Source: Hesseltinella vesiculosa (Eukaryota; Mucoromycota; Mucoromycetes; Mucorales; Cunninghamellaceae). From it: 64,000 nt of DNA. Where the stretch lies: contig MCGT01000018.1 of assembly GCA_002104935.1 (NCBI GenBank), forward strand, positions 62,001 to 126,000, in the 5' to 3' direction. Positions 22,695 through 33,461 of the stretch are shown here, in pieces. The position numbers and the translations under genes are program-made. The notes under the pieces were generated by a model. The model had not been told where the DNA came from, searched no databases, and saw only the letters and a list, made by a program, of their open reading frames with translations. Position 1 is the stretch's first letter. Each line of letters begins with the position of its first letter.

Positions 22695-25150
22695 CTACCT
22701 AAGCACACCACCCGCCAGAACAAAGTGCCACAATAGGTTCGGGGTCGTATTCGGGCGGTGCTGAACACTTGCCGAAAAAAGTCTGCCGTAGGCACCACTT
22801 TCCTTCAAACTTTGTTCAATCTCAGAGCAGCCAGCATATTTCTCGTAAACCCATTCTTGATCGACTTTTGTACACCCCATCAGGTTGAGGTTGCCAGAAA
22901 GCTCTTGACACCCGTCAAAGACAATCCATTGACCATCGACCCATTCTCTACTACCGTCATATACGTGATACAGTGTTGATGTATGGTGTACTGTAGCATC
23001 CTTGGCGCCACTGTCAAAAGACCGGCGGTACATGGATTTGTAATGGCGAAATGCCGTTTGCATGTACATGCCGTTGAACATAGCCTTGCGCACGGATTTG
23101 TCGTCTCCAGAAGTCAACTCCATACACATATCCGTCATTTTGCCCAAAAGTTCTAAGCGTACCTCTCTGGCGTTTTCCAAGGATGTGAAGCGGAAATACT
23201 TTTCCTCGCACCAGGCCTGGCGGTCACTTTCTTGTTCTTCAAACGAGAAAGAAATGAGTGTTCCTCTTTTTTTTTTTTTTTAAGCAGCTGTGACATTACG
23301 AGCCAGGAAGTCACGAAACACTTTAAGCAAAGTGAGGCCATAGCTGTCCTTGTCCTTATACTTAGAGTGGGAGTCGTTGACCTTATTGTTCATTTCCTTG
23401 CTTTCTGTCGGGACGTTCAGGACAGGAGGCACAGCCATCATGGCGACGATATCCAGAATTTGCTCAGAGCATCCTTCTTTTTCACTTTCAATGAGCATCT
23501 TCGCCAACTTTGGTGCCAGTGGCAGCTTGCGCACATCTCTGCCAAGAGCTGTGAACTCATGGCTCGTTTCCATCACCCCCAAACCAACGAGAGTGTCCAT
23601 TGCAGAATGGACGGCGAGTGCCGACGGCCTTTCCAGGAAAGGAAACTGCCCAATGTCAGTGACGCCTGCGGACAGCAGAAAAAAGATATGATTCGTCAAG
23701 TCCGCTCGAAGGATCTCTGGCGTGGCATGGTTGCGCAGCCGGGAAAATTCTTTCTTGGTGTACATTCGATAGGCTTCACCAGGGCTCGTTCTACCCGCAC
23801 AGCTTGCTCGCTGGTCGGCTTCCGTCTTTGATACCCATGCGTCGGAAAGGATCTGCGTGGATGTGCTGGGATCAAATTCATGGGCCTTGACATAGCCACT
23901 GTCAACAACAAAGTGGATGCCCTTGATTTCGTAGCCTGCCTCGGCGAGGTTGGTGCTCACAATCACTTTTCTACCAGGTTGGTCGTGATTGCGGGACGAG
24001 GTAGCCTGGGATATCTTCTTTGGCGGTAGCGTGGTATGCAATGGTAGGATGTTGACTGGGCCGGCGCGACGGTTCTCGGTCAAATTTTTGCATTTTTCCT
24101 TGATCATGCTAATGGCGTTGTAGATGTCCGTTTCACCAGGTAAGAACACAAGAATATCACCGCTGCCTTTTGTTTCATGGATCTCAGCAACCTTCTCAGC
24201 TGTCGCCTCGACGTATTTTTCTTGGGGTTTTTCGCAATAGTGAAGTTTAACATCGTGGATTAGACCATCAAATTTCTAACAAAAGCAGTGAGCCTTCGTA
24301 AAACGCATGTAAAAAAAACCTAGACCTACAACAAGGGGTGCGTTGTCAAAATAAGTTTGGATTGTCTTAACCTCCACGGCTGACAAGATCACAACTTTGA
24401 GGTCTTTACGCTTTTGGCATGCCTAAAAATAATATATATAATAAAAAAAAAAACGTCAAGACTTGTTGGCAAGATCGGGCACATTTCATTACCAATCTCA
24501 AAAAGCACATGAGGAGGTCATTGCTGATGGTGCGCTCGTGAGCTTCATCGATGATGATCGCAGAATACTTGGAAAACACATTGTCCACGACCACTTCCTG
24601 CAGCAGGGTCCCGCTTGACATTACACTGAGCTGAGTGTTGTCAGTGGTATTTTTATCAAATCGAACAGCATGGCCAATACCAGTGCCATAGCCAAGGGTG
24701 GTCTTATCGCCAATAGACTGAGCCATGCGTTTCGCTGTATCACGACGCAGTTGGGTACATGCTATGACCTTTCCAGATTTCAGAAGCGTTTCGTCATACG
24801 CTAACAACTGCACGATCCTTGTTGCAGAAAAACTGGGTCAGAAAAAAAAAAGAGAAAGAGACATAAGAAGAGCCTTACCGTGATGTCAAGCTGCGGCCTG
24901 TGGTGCCAACCACCAACGTGAATTGGTTGTTTCTGAAGGCTCTAAGGAAATTTTTGTCCTGGCGCTTGTCAGTCTGCAGTGGATTGGCAACCAAGGCGTC
25001 TTCTGAGTTGCTCTCTGGCATTTCATAGCGGTTATAAAGGAATGGTGTTTGCCTAGGTTCTTTTAGCATGTTTTGTATCTGCAGACTTGCTATGACACAG
25101 AAGCGTAAAGAAGAAGAAAAAGTAGAAAATTGTAATTTTTTTCGGTTCAA
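22695..25150 (-). CDS. diverged DEAH-box (Prp43/DHX15-like) protein with degenerate catalytic motifs
   Basis: Exons complement(22695-23236, 23300-24275, 24330-24422, 24493-24832, 24879-25150) give 740 aa; the start is uncertain (later ATGs exist). The overall layout is that of DEAH RNA helicases: NNQFTLVVGTTG (motif I region), IACTQLRRDTAKRMAQ (Ia), SAIIIDEAHERT (motif II, 185-188), VVILSAVEV (III), DILVFLPGETDI, KVIVSTNLAEAGYEIKGIHFVVDSG (V) and ADQRASCAGRTSPGEAYRMYT (VI), then winged-helix, ratchet and OB-like segments (LGVMETSHEFTALGRDVRKLPLAPKLAKML). Motif I reads GTTGRSLTS, lacking the GKT lysine; SAT is SAV; the first Gly and middle Arg of QRxGRxGR are replaced. It is probably an inactive or regulatory paralogue. 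Confidence 0.8.
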
Positions 25151-26200
25151 TGATTTATAAAAGGTACAGGCGTTAGGCGGTGCTCAACCTTATTTTGGGT
25201 AGGTCACATGCTTGATGGAAGTCAAAAGCTGGGTCCCAGCAGGTTATGCACCAGATAAAACTGCTTAAGCCTCTCTTTTTATGGGGGGTGCATCAGTTAG
25301 CCGGCATCGTGACCCACACGCCCCAACCTTATCTAAACGTATCCGTGGTTGAACTCTAGACTCATTCGAACCAGCCTTTTGAGCAGATTTTTGATTTTAC
25401 ATGAATTTGTGCGTCGAAAAAACTTGTTTGGTTGGTTACAAGACCTTGCATGATTGTGGCCCATGGCATGGGCTTAGCGCGCAAGTTGCGGCTGAATGGA
25501 TCTGCACGGAGATCCAAAATGCTACGTCATTTTCTGAAAAAGATGTTACATCAACCCTCATTTTTTACCCCAGGAACCAACAAGTAAATTTGTCAGCTTA
25601 GTACATTATCTGAGCCCAGCGTTGGTTGCTTCGCATGAATAAAAGTTCACCTTGAAAGGTTTCGCTCCACATCGTCTGGTGGCGTAGCTGGGCTGACTAG
25701 CTCTTTTTTCTTATTCTTGTTCGAATCAACACCACCAATTCTGCCTCCAAATTCGGTTGGTTGGTATTGCAAGGTGATTAGCGACACCCCTGAAGCGAAA
25801 GCGCATCTACGCACCTTTGCGACCCCCCCCGCATATCGAAGTTACTCGCAAGGGTCCGTCGTCGTAAAAGCATGCTCTAGCTTGCCGTTAGGTTAACTGT
25901 GGATGTACATTTGGACCGTATCATCCATGACGTCGCAATGCTGAACGTTACCCCAAGTCAGAATATATCGAAAAGTTGTCGTCTCACAAAGGTATCTCCA
26001 TAAAGGCATCGTATGTTTCAGCGATGTGCGTGCCGTATAGAGTTAGATGAGGCAGACCCAACTTGAAATTGGCGATGAAGGCGGTTCTTTTTACTTTTTT
26101 TTTGTTACTTTTTAATTCAATGCTTTGATATGGATGATGTTTGAGTCGGGAAATAATAATAATCAGCAATGGGGCAGGATGCGTTTAGATATCGATGGGC
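25151..26200. other. 1.05-kb gene-free region left of RPL12 copy A
   Basis: No gene is supported. It contains the DEAH-gene promoter at the left and ends exactly at the RPL12 copy A stop codon. The sequence just left of that codon shares no extended similarity with the equivalent position beside copy B. A T-box-arm-like motif near 25365 on the minus strand was examined and is not part of a tRNA. Confidence 0.4.
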
Positions 26201-27024
26201 TTATTTTTCCTACAAAAAAAAAAAAAAGTCAGGCACACATTCAACTTCCATCCAGCGCCCACCGCTTACAGGGATTTCAACTTCACCAGCATCGATGCTC
26301 TTGCAAAGGTCATAGGGCGATTGACCATCGACAGTGCAGCCGACAGAGTGGGCAGTACCCAAGATTTCCTTGACAGTGCCCGACAATTCGCGAGCATACG
26401 ACTTGTAGCGCATGGTGCGAGCAATTTCAATCACGTCGTCCAAGGTAATGTTGCCGCTGTGCTTGATGTTCTTTTCCTTCTTGCGGTCACGTGGGGGTTC
26501 CTTCAAGGCGCGGATCACCAACGACGAGGCCGAGGGCACAACCGACACTTGGGCTTGACGGTTTTGAATCGTCAATTGCACGGTCACGCGCAGACCCTTC
26601 CATTCCTTGGTGCCCTTGGCAATGTCTTCACCCACCTTCTTGGGAGACAACCCGAGTGGGCCAATCTTGGGAGCTTGGATAGAGAAAGAAGAAAAGAAAA
26701 AGAAATGAGACAAGATGAGCAACGGCGGCAAGAGGGTGTCGGAGTTGGAATTTGGGAAGGTCAAGAAGAAGAGGTGCAGCGGTGGCAATGAAGTGGGATG
26801 ATCAAGGATGATGGGGCTCACTGATCTCGCAGAGGGGCTGGGGGGTATTTACCGAGGGCACTGGAGGCACCAACTTCACCACCTGGAGATTGGCAGAGCG
26901 AAAGAAAAAAAAAGAGGATGTTAGGTCACATGCATGTCGATTCGTAGAGGGGATGGTTCGTGTGATTACCGGTGGCGCGGAGGTAGATGATCTTCACTTC
27001 GTTAGGGTCGAGCTTGGGAGGCAT
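26201..27024 (-). CDS. RPL12: 60S ribosomal protein L12 (uL11), copy A
   Basis: Exons complement(26201-26209, 26270-26673, 26853-26882, 26970-27024) give 165 aa, exactly the eukaryotic L12 length. A 5'-UTR intron lies at 27025-27093. Hallmarks: [41 protein letters not shown] (proline-glycine-rich rRNA-binding N-domain), [36 protein letters not shown] and [22 protein letters not shown]. uL11 forms the base of the ribosomal stalk at the GTPase centre. The last coding exon is only 9 nt (Glu-Lys-stop). The gene is about 99% identical to copy B at 41060-41886 across exons and introns, and the identity ends at the stop codon. Confidence 0.96.
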
Positions 27025-27093
27025 CTGATAAATGGAGATGGAGGGTGAGCACGCGCGGTGGATGGATGGAAGGATGGATGGATCAAAGCTTAC

Positions 27094-27535
27094 GGTTTGC
27101 TAGAAGGATAAAAAAAAAGAGGAAGAAGAAGAGGAGGCGGAAGAGGCGCTGGGCTTTTTTTTGTCGATGAACAAGCGGCGATTCTATTGGCTGGCAAGGT
27201 GGTTTTTTTTTTCCCCTTTGCCAGCCCTCTTTGCTTGTCTGTCACCAGTTGGGACGACCGTGGGTTATGATGGGGAGATGCGTGGAAAATGTAGTCAGTG
27301 CTCTGATGACTATGCTGATACATTCCAGTTTATGGCCAGAAACGTTGTTGTGATGTTGCCAGTTGCGATTTATTCCGTACGTAGGGATGACAGCACCAGA
27401 AAAAAAAAGTAGCTGACGTTCTTGTCATTTATCTTTAGTTTGCAACTCTTGTCAGTGGCATCCTGCTTGACCATATGATAACCAAACAAGCTCAAGGTTC
27501 GACATGCTGGTAGAATGCAACCTCACAACGCGCGT
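27094..27535. promoter_or_regulatory. RPL12: RPL12 copy A promoter/5' region
   Basis: The first ~150 bp (pyrimidine-rich on the RPL12 strand, with a long TTCTTCTTCCTC-type run) is nearly identical to the region upstream of copy B at 41956-42110. Similarity then becomes patchy (27240-27400) and is lost before 27535. Presumably it serves both RPL12 and the divergent endonuclease-like pseudogene. Confidence 0.5.
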
Positions 27536-28180
27536 TTTTCTCTTGGTTAAAATCAAGCAAGGTTGAGACTGGCGGGCTTTAAAGAGTTGATAAATGGTGT
27601 CAGGCTCTTTTTTTTTATTAAAAACGCTTTCTTTTCTTTTTGTTCCTTTTTCCACTCAACTCTCCTCTTTTTTTAAAAGTTCAAAGGCAATCTACCGTTG
27701 TAATCGTGTGAATGTTTCCAGGAATGCTCGTCATTAATCTATTCATGACTTAGTTCTCATGAGATCAATGGTCTACCAGAAAACGGGCCTACCAGCTCTC
27801 CTGACGCGAGCCCTTTTGAAGACGTGCGGGCGAAGATGAAACACCTGTGGGTATCCTGGTCCATGGAAACATGAACTGTGGGAGCGTCCTGACGTAATGA
27901 GCATCAGTGTCAAAGTTACCCCTTGCATGCCACGCCGTTCGCAACCAAGATGTGAACGATGCGAAGGTGCTAAACTTGGTAATCATAAAAAATTGTGCTC
28001 AGTCAAAAAAATTATCACTAATCGATTCGCTCGCATTTATTTTTAGCTTGAAACTTTTAAAGGCGGAAACAATGAAGCTCAAGACTCGGCATTCGGCTTA
28101 ATGTAACTACGCAGCATGCTTATCTCTTGGTCGAACAAAGAGCCAGCTGTCATTGGAAAGGACGTTGTCCAAAAAAGGTA
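27536..28180. repeat. repeat R, also present beside the right-hand element
   Basis: This segment recurs in direct orientation at 45664-45943 and 46411-46756, with scattered substitutions; there it is split by an insertion containing host-gene fragments. Here it lies directly upstream of the endonuclease-like pseudogene, so the right-hand repeat is probably the remnant upstream region of a further copy of the element. No coding function is evident. Confidence 0.7.
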
Positions 28181-28639
28181 CCCACCCAAAAAAAAAAAAA
28201 AAAAAGGGAGTGACGGGACGCGCTCATCCACTACTTACCCTCTATTTTTCTATATCAGCTCCATGTCTGGTATTAAGCGAAAGATCAGCGACCAAGAAGA
28301 CAAGAGCCAAGAAAAACGCATGATCTGCGACGACCAAGACTCGCAAGGGCGTCGGGATTCGCAAGTTCTCCTTGACCGTTATCTGGGTGACTTGGATGAT
28401 TGCGGCCATCTTGCCATTCTCTTGGGTCAACCTTGCACTCCATTACCAGAAGGTTAAGACTTTGAGATGCATTGGAGGATTACTTGGACCAGTTTGATGA
28501 CGTGGTTGACCAGTTGATTGCTGCGGGAGATGAAGAAGCCACAGTCACGACCAAGAAAGACAAAGGCAAGGGCCGCGTTTTCTCTCTCAATCTTGATCCA
28601 GTCCACTTGCCCCGAATCTCCTCCACGCAGCCCTGCTCT

Positions 28640-29690
28640 TGTCAAGCATAGCACAAAAGATTCTTCTATCCAAGCACTAGCTGATCTAGGAAATTCTCCC
28701 CATCGACCAAAGGTGCCCCGTCTTGATATGGATGCCATCACCAATCACGTTGAGATCTGCACCAGCTCCAGCGCGTCCCCAGGATCCTCCGCCATGGACC
28801 TCCTTTTTGCCGATAACCTGAAGGAGCAGCGCATGAATCATTCTCTCAACGTTCTCGGGACATTCACCTTCTTGACCGATGCATTGGAATTGAGCTATGA
28901 AGGGTTTGCAGAAGCTCTCCATGGATTTTGACACCACAGGCAATCGCCGATCTCATGAATTTGCTCTAATAATCAAGTATGCATTGACTGACTTCCACAT
29001 GATCTGCCAAGCTCCTTCTGTTCAAGTGAAGCACGAGCGAACGGCATTTGTTGAGTTTGTGATTCCATATCTCAAGGCTTTGGACAAATGGACCGGCTTG
29101 GTGAAGATTGGATGGTAGTCCCACTTGCCCACCTCACCTTCACACAATCATTCATATCTAACTTTTTTTCTTTGCTCCTTGTTAGGTGTGAAAAAGACCT
29201 CAATGCGAACAAATTGATTGTGCTGAACAGAAATGATACGCTCAAGAACGCTGTCATTCGCAAGATCGATGCCCTGGGAACGCTGAATACTTCGACCACC
29301 ATGGAAGATTTGAGAGAAATCGCATCATGACTAGAACTAAAGAGTTGCCCTATTTTTTTTTTTTTCACGGCAACTTCGAAGAAAATGTAAAGCACGCCCA
29401 AGAAGACACCTTGAAGGTGATCGAGTGCAGCGCCATGGTCCTGAAAGCCGAAGCAAGCCAGCGTAAGGATGCCGCGTTCGATCTCTTCAAGCAATCCAAG
29501 GTCATGTCTCTCCTGTGTCATCAAGAACCAACAGACCCTTTGCTCGACCGGCATCTTGGAAAACAAGCGCTGGTCATTTTTCCAGCTTCGCTCTGCAATT
29601 CTGCCTGTCTCATGGGAGCAACGTTATCTATTGGTCAAAGTCTTTGAACTGCTCGCGACTTTGATGGTAAGCTGTCCTGTCATTAGTAAC
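28640..29690 (+). other. coding-like segment of unknown origin inside pseudogene copy A
   Basis: This stretch is absent from the intact paralogue. It shows broken coding potential in shifting frames: a piece with TALELSYEGFAEALHGF, then ERTAFVEFVIPYLKALDKW, a GT-AG-like intron near 29116-29185, ANKLIVLNRNDTLKNAV and EDTLKVIECSAMVLKAEASQ. The style (ERT-x-FVE-x-VIP) resembles repetitive mucoralean gene families of unknown function, so it may be a fragment of another gene or element captured here. Identity is not established. Confidence 0.4.
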
Positions 29691-30411
29691 AGTGCCTTAT
29701 TTTTTATTCCTAGTTTGGCGTAGCTCATTTTCATCGGTTTCTACATGGGCGATGCCATTCACTCTACCATTGGCTATAAACTTGGCATTGGTGCCTGTGC
29801 CACAGCCATGTTTGACCTCTTTTGGCTCTTGTCCATCGGTGTCAGTTCTCGTCAAATCACCCTCCATGCTTTGCCAGCGACCTCAGTGTACAGCGGTGGA
29901 CTTTAGGCGATGCACGTTGGATCACCTCGTACAAGATAAACGATGCTTACTGGATTGAACTTGGCCTTGCCACCCCCATCATAACCGTCCACGTCTGCAA
30001 CCGCCAGAAAAATGAAAGCCTGGCGGGACAAAAATCGAGTGCAATATAACCAAATGGCTGCTGGCCCTTTGATCGAATGCTAGCGGCATACTACGAAACA
30101 CTTGCCGAGCGCGTCACTGAGGGAGCTCCGGTTGACTATGTCATCAAGGTAAAAAGGATGTACCGCTTCAGCCGTTGCATACTGACTTGTTTCCTTAAAA
30201 TCGCGCAGAACCGTGGGTTCCCCTGTGACCGCTGCGGTGATTGGTTCATGACCACCGATCACCTTGCCCGACATGCTTTTATTGCACAGAGGTAAAACGA
30301 TTATGTCACCGGTGGATAGCTGGCAGAAAAATTCAAACTATATTTTTAGGGTCCTTGTCTCCCTTGCCCTATGCCCTACTGCTCCGAAATCTGTTCTTAC
30401 AAGTTTGCTCT

Positions 30412-31825
30412 TGTCATAGTTACCTTTTTCTGGAGTCCACCATTGCCCATGTTGTATTCAAGTTCCGCCCTTTCTTTTTTTTTTTCTTTATCTCTTTCGT
30501 TTCCGTCGACTCAACATCCAGCCTTGCAGGCACGGTGGATCTCCAATGTGCTACAAGGTCTACCTTCTTTCCTTGGATCCCCTTTCGGCAAGACCTTATT
30601 GTGGTGTCTTAGCTCCCATCTTGAAACCGGTCATGCCATTATCCGTTATGTTCCCTTCGCTCCGCTCTAGTCCTCTCTGGTCTGGCTCTAATCTTCCCTC
30701 CTGTCTCTCCCCATTGATTGATGCCTTTGACAAGCTTCCGCGGTTCTGGCGCTGTCTGGTGCTCCCTGCCCATGATTGGTCTGTCCTCCCCATGGAATTT
30801 CTCTGGTCATCATCGTCTCTCCCTGCTGATCTCCGCTCTATCGCACGAAGAGTTGCTAGCCTACCCATCGGCTACGCTTTCCGTGTGACAAACTCGGGGC
30901 CGTCTGGCTGCTCACTACAACTTCGGCCGTCTTGTGAATTGCCTATACGTCCTTATACCATCCGACGACTGTGGTCCGTCTTGCTTCCCCATTTTGGGCC
31001 CCCACACCAGGCTGTTGCGTCTTTTGTCACCATGTTCCCCGACCTACCTGACTGTGCGTTTGTGCCTCGTCCCCCCAGCCCTCCTATCCCGCCTACACTG
31101 TCTTGGATCGGCGCATCTTTATGGGCCTGCTTCTTTCCCCTCTTCCCTGCTCCACTACACTCCAATCAAGGACAATCCACCTGCTCCTCACACCTCGATA
31201 CGCCCTACCGTTTCACGCCCCGGGTGTGGAGTAATCTGCTGCCAAATGGGAATCCTTTTGGCGTACGTCTCTCCCTCATTCCTAACGCACTGTCTTGTTC
31301 CGGTTCCTAACTGGCAAGCTCACCTCACGCTCACTACTTTATCGCATCGTCCCCACCCTTGTGCCTTCGCCAAAATGTTCGATCTGCCGATACCATGACG
31401 AGTCGAGTGTCCACTTACTTTTCGCATGCCCTCTCAAGATGCAGGTATGGCGCCTGGCTTGGCAAAGACACTTTGCCACTCCTTTCGACTCAATACAGAA
31501 CGTCGTTTCCTCCTTCACATCCTGGTCTTGGCCTCCAATACGTCCTGGCACTCCGTCCCTCTCCGCACCTTTCGTCCTCGGCACCATTCTGACAGCCATC
31601 TGGTCAGCCCACTGGCGCCACGTTTACGATAACAGTCCCTTTTCCGCTCCCAATGTCCTTATTTCCGTGAACAAGTCCATCCAGTTCCTGTGTGATGAAT
31701 CCCGTCTCCTTTACCCCGCTACCCTCTAAACATATTCCTCGCTACCCTCTTTGCTTTGACCCCTTACATAGTTACGTCACTGCCAAATAAAATTTCTGAT
31801 CGCCTCGATCTCAAAAAAAAAAAAA
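30412..31825 (+). mobile_element. 5'-truncated LINE (non-LTR retrotransposon) 3' fragment
   Basis: The left boundary is where similarity to the intact paralogue stops (after GTTTGCTCT). The right end is a poly(A) tract of 13 at 31813-31825, preceded by AAATAAAATTTC. The frame at ~31295-31729 carries the reverse-transcriptase-associated zinc motif typical of LINE C-termini (C-x2-C ... H-x4-C, here CSICRYHDESSVHLLFAC) and ends at 31729; the upstream part (30546-31310) is in another frame, so one frameshift is present. The RT catalytic domain is missing. Insertion deleted roughly 200 bp of target, including the exon for zinc finger 3 of the pseudogene. Confidence 0.7.
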
Positions 31826-32008
31826 TATCTCTTTCTCATTTTTTTATTTTATTGTTCTTCAGCCTTGCAATGACCCATTACGCCCGTTCATTTGTCTTCA
31901 CGATAGGTGCCTCCGAACCTTTGCTCACAATTGGGAGCTGACTCAGCACAAGCGCGCCCACAGCAATGTAAAAAAATCGCCTCTTCTGGTTATACGCGCA
32001 ATCGTGTT

Positions 32009-32389
32009 CATTGATTATTTTCGTTTAGGAAAACCTCACAAATGTAACAAATGCCCAAAGGCTTTCAAGTGCAAGAGTGACCTGAACAAGCATATCGAAG
32101 CAATACACATCAACACTGATCGAGTAGGCAATTAAAGAGAAAGAAAAAGTAACCAGGTATCTGACCATTTTTTTTTTTATTTTACAGCTCCCATGCCCCA
32201 ATGAATGTGCTCGCACCTTCAAGACCAAGAAAACCCATTATGTCCACATGAAGAAGGCATGCCCCAACACCCATTAGAAATAAATAAATAATTTTTACTC
32301 ATGATTATGAAAATAGTAGTTTTAGTTTCTCCTTATGTCGTTTACGATATGTTGTGAGTGAAAAAAAGTCTGAGCCGCAGCAAATACCT
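32009..32389 (+). repeat. left arm of a ~0.35-kb inverted repeat (3' end of zinc-finger gene)
   Basis: Contains the last two zinc-finger exons of pseudogene copy A plus its 3' UTR. It is repeated in reverse orientation at 32835-33178, with a ~445-bp unique spacer between the arms. The spacer contains no gene but has a long A run at ~32744-32762. Confidence 0.85.
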
Positions 32390-32834
32390 CTATGCTTTGG
32401 ACGAAATGAAATGAATTAGGAAAAATAGCGTCCTGTCAATAGTTTTTTCTAACCAAGTGGATTTTCAGTGTTGATTGATATACACAAAATATGAATTACG
32501 TTCCGGTGCATGCATACCCGATCTCCATTGCACACAATCCTGATATCTGCGTCACGCTTATTCACTCACTACGTTCAACGCTGTGCAAAATTCAAGATGG
32601 ACTTGGCCTTAGTCTTTTTATATTTATTTACTTGACTAAACTTGGTCAAAATTAGCACAAAAAATAAGAATTGGCTATTACCCCCTTTCTATTTTAACGG
32701 CGAGCTCTAGTGTGAACAATTTTGTGCGCTACCGAGAAAAACCAAAAAAAAAAAAAAAAAAAGCACAACGCAACGCCGACTCGCATGGCTTACGTTTTTA
32801 TTTGCTGAAAACGATGGCTCTGGGAGAAAGCCTT

Positions 32835-33178
32835 TTTGCTGCGGCTCAGACTTTTTTTCACTCACAACATATCGTAAACGACATAAGGAGAAACTAAAAC
32901 TACTATTTTCATAATCATGAGTAAAAATTATTTATTTATTTCTAATGGGCGTTGGGGCATGCCTTCTTCATGTGGACATAATGGGTTTTCTTGGTCTTGA
33001 AGGTGCGAGCACATTCATTGGGGCATGGGAGCTGTAAAATAAAAAAAGATGGTCAGATACCTACTCGATCGGTGTTGGTATGTATTGCTTCGATATGCTT
33101 GCTCAGGTCACTCTTGCGCTTGAAAGCCTTTGGGCATTTGTCACGCTTGTGAGGTTTTTCCTAAAACAAAAATAATGA
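32835..33178 (-). repeat. right arm of the inverted repeat
   Basis: Reverse-complement counterpart of 32009-32389. It includes a third copy of the endonuclease-like gene's final two exons (see next entry) and matching 3'-UTR sequence, ending ~280 bp before the LAA1 start codon. Confidence 0.85.
32942..33160 (-). pseudogene. third, 3'-terminal fragment of the zinc-finger endonuclease-like gene
   Basis: Exon-like blocks complement(32942-33031) and complement(33065-33160) are 90 and 96 bp, exactly the sizes of exons 8 and 7 of the intact gene, with GT-AG boundaries kept. They encode fingers 5 and 6. The first zinc ligand of finger 5 is changed from Cys to Arg (HKRDKCPKAF), and no upstream exons follow, so this is a fragment. 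Confidence 0.8.
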
Positions 33179-33461
33179 ATGCATCAATTCTCACTTTCTC
33201 TTTTTTCCATTCACGGCACCTTCATGAACCAGTTTGCCAGTGCTAATCTTCGTGGTTTTTTTGTACCACGCATTTGCCGTGGTGCCAGCCAAACATCCAT
33301 TTCACAGGCCGCCGTTGCTGTGACCCTGCTCCTGGCAGAAAAAAACCCGCCCTTTCTTTTTTCTTCTTCTTTTCGTGCCTCATCCCTTTTTTATATTTTG
33401 TAACACTGTCCTTCTTCATTGTTTCAATCATCCATTGTGTAGGTGCTAAAACAACAGTAGA

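Larger units (their letters stand above)
28263..32277 (+). pseudogene. LAGLIDADG/zinc-finger endonuclease-like gene, copy A, broken
   Basis: Paralogue of the intact gene at 42530-45263. The first ~60 codons (MSGIKRKISDQEDKSQEKR) match its N-terminus, then a frameshift leads to a stop at 28455. About 1 kb at 28640-29690 has no counterpart in the intact copy. The first LAGLIDADG motif is present at ~29735-29760 but reads GDA instead of GDG, with an in-frame TAG just before it. The second motif and ~700 bp around it are deleted (near 30040). The region of fingers 1 and 2 follows at 30210-30410, a LINE fragment replaces the region of finger 3 (30412-31825), and fingers 4-6 remain at 31862-32277. 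The multiple lesions make it non-functional as a full protein. Confidence 0.85.

Noticed and set aside
25350..25470. GGTTCGAAT motif on the minus strand as a tRNA B box
   Set aside because: No A box at the right distance and no cloverleaf can be drawn.
26195..26791. 198-codon plus-strand frame over RPL12, repeated at 40955-41653
   Set aside because: Antisense to RPL12 exons and introns in both copies; conserved only because the RPL12 copies are nearly identical.
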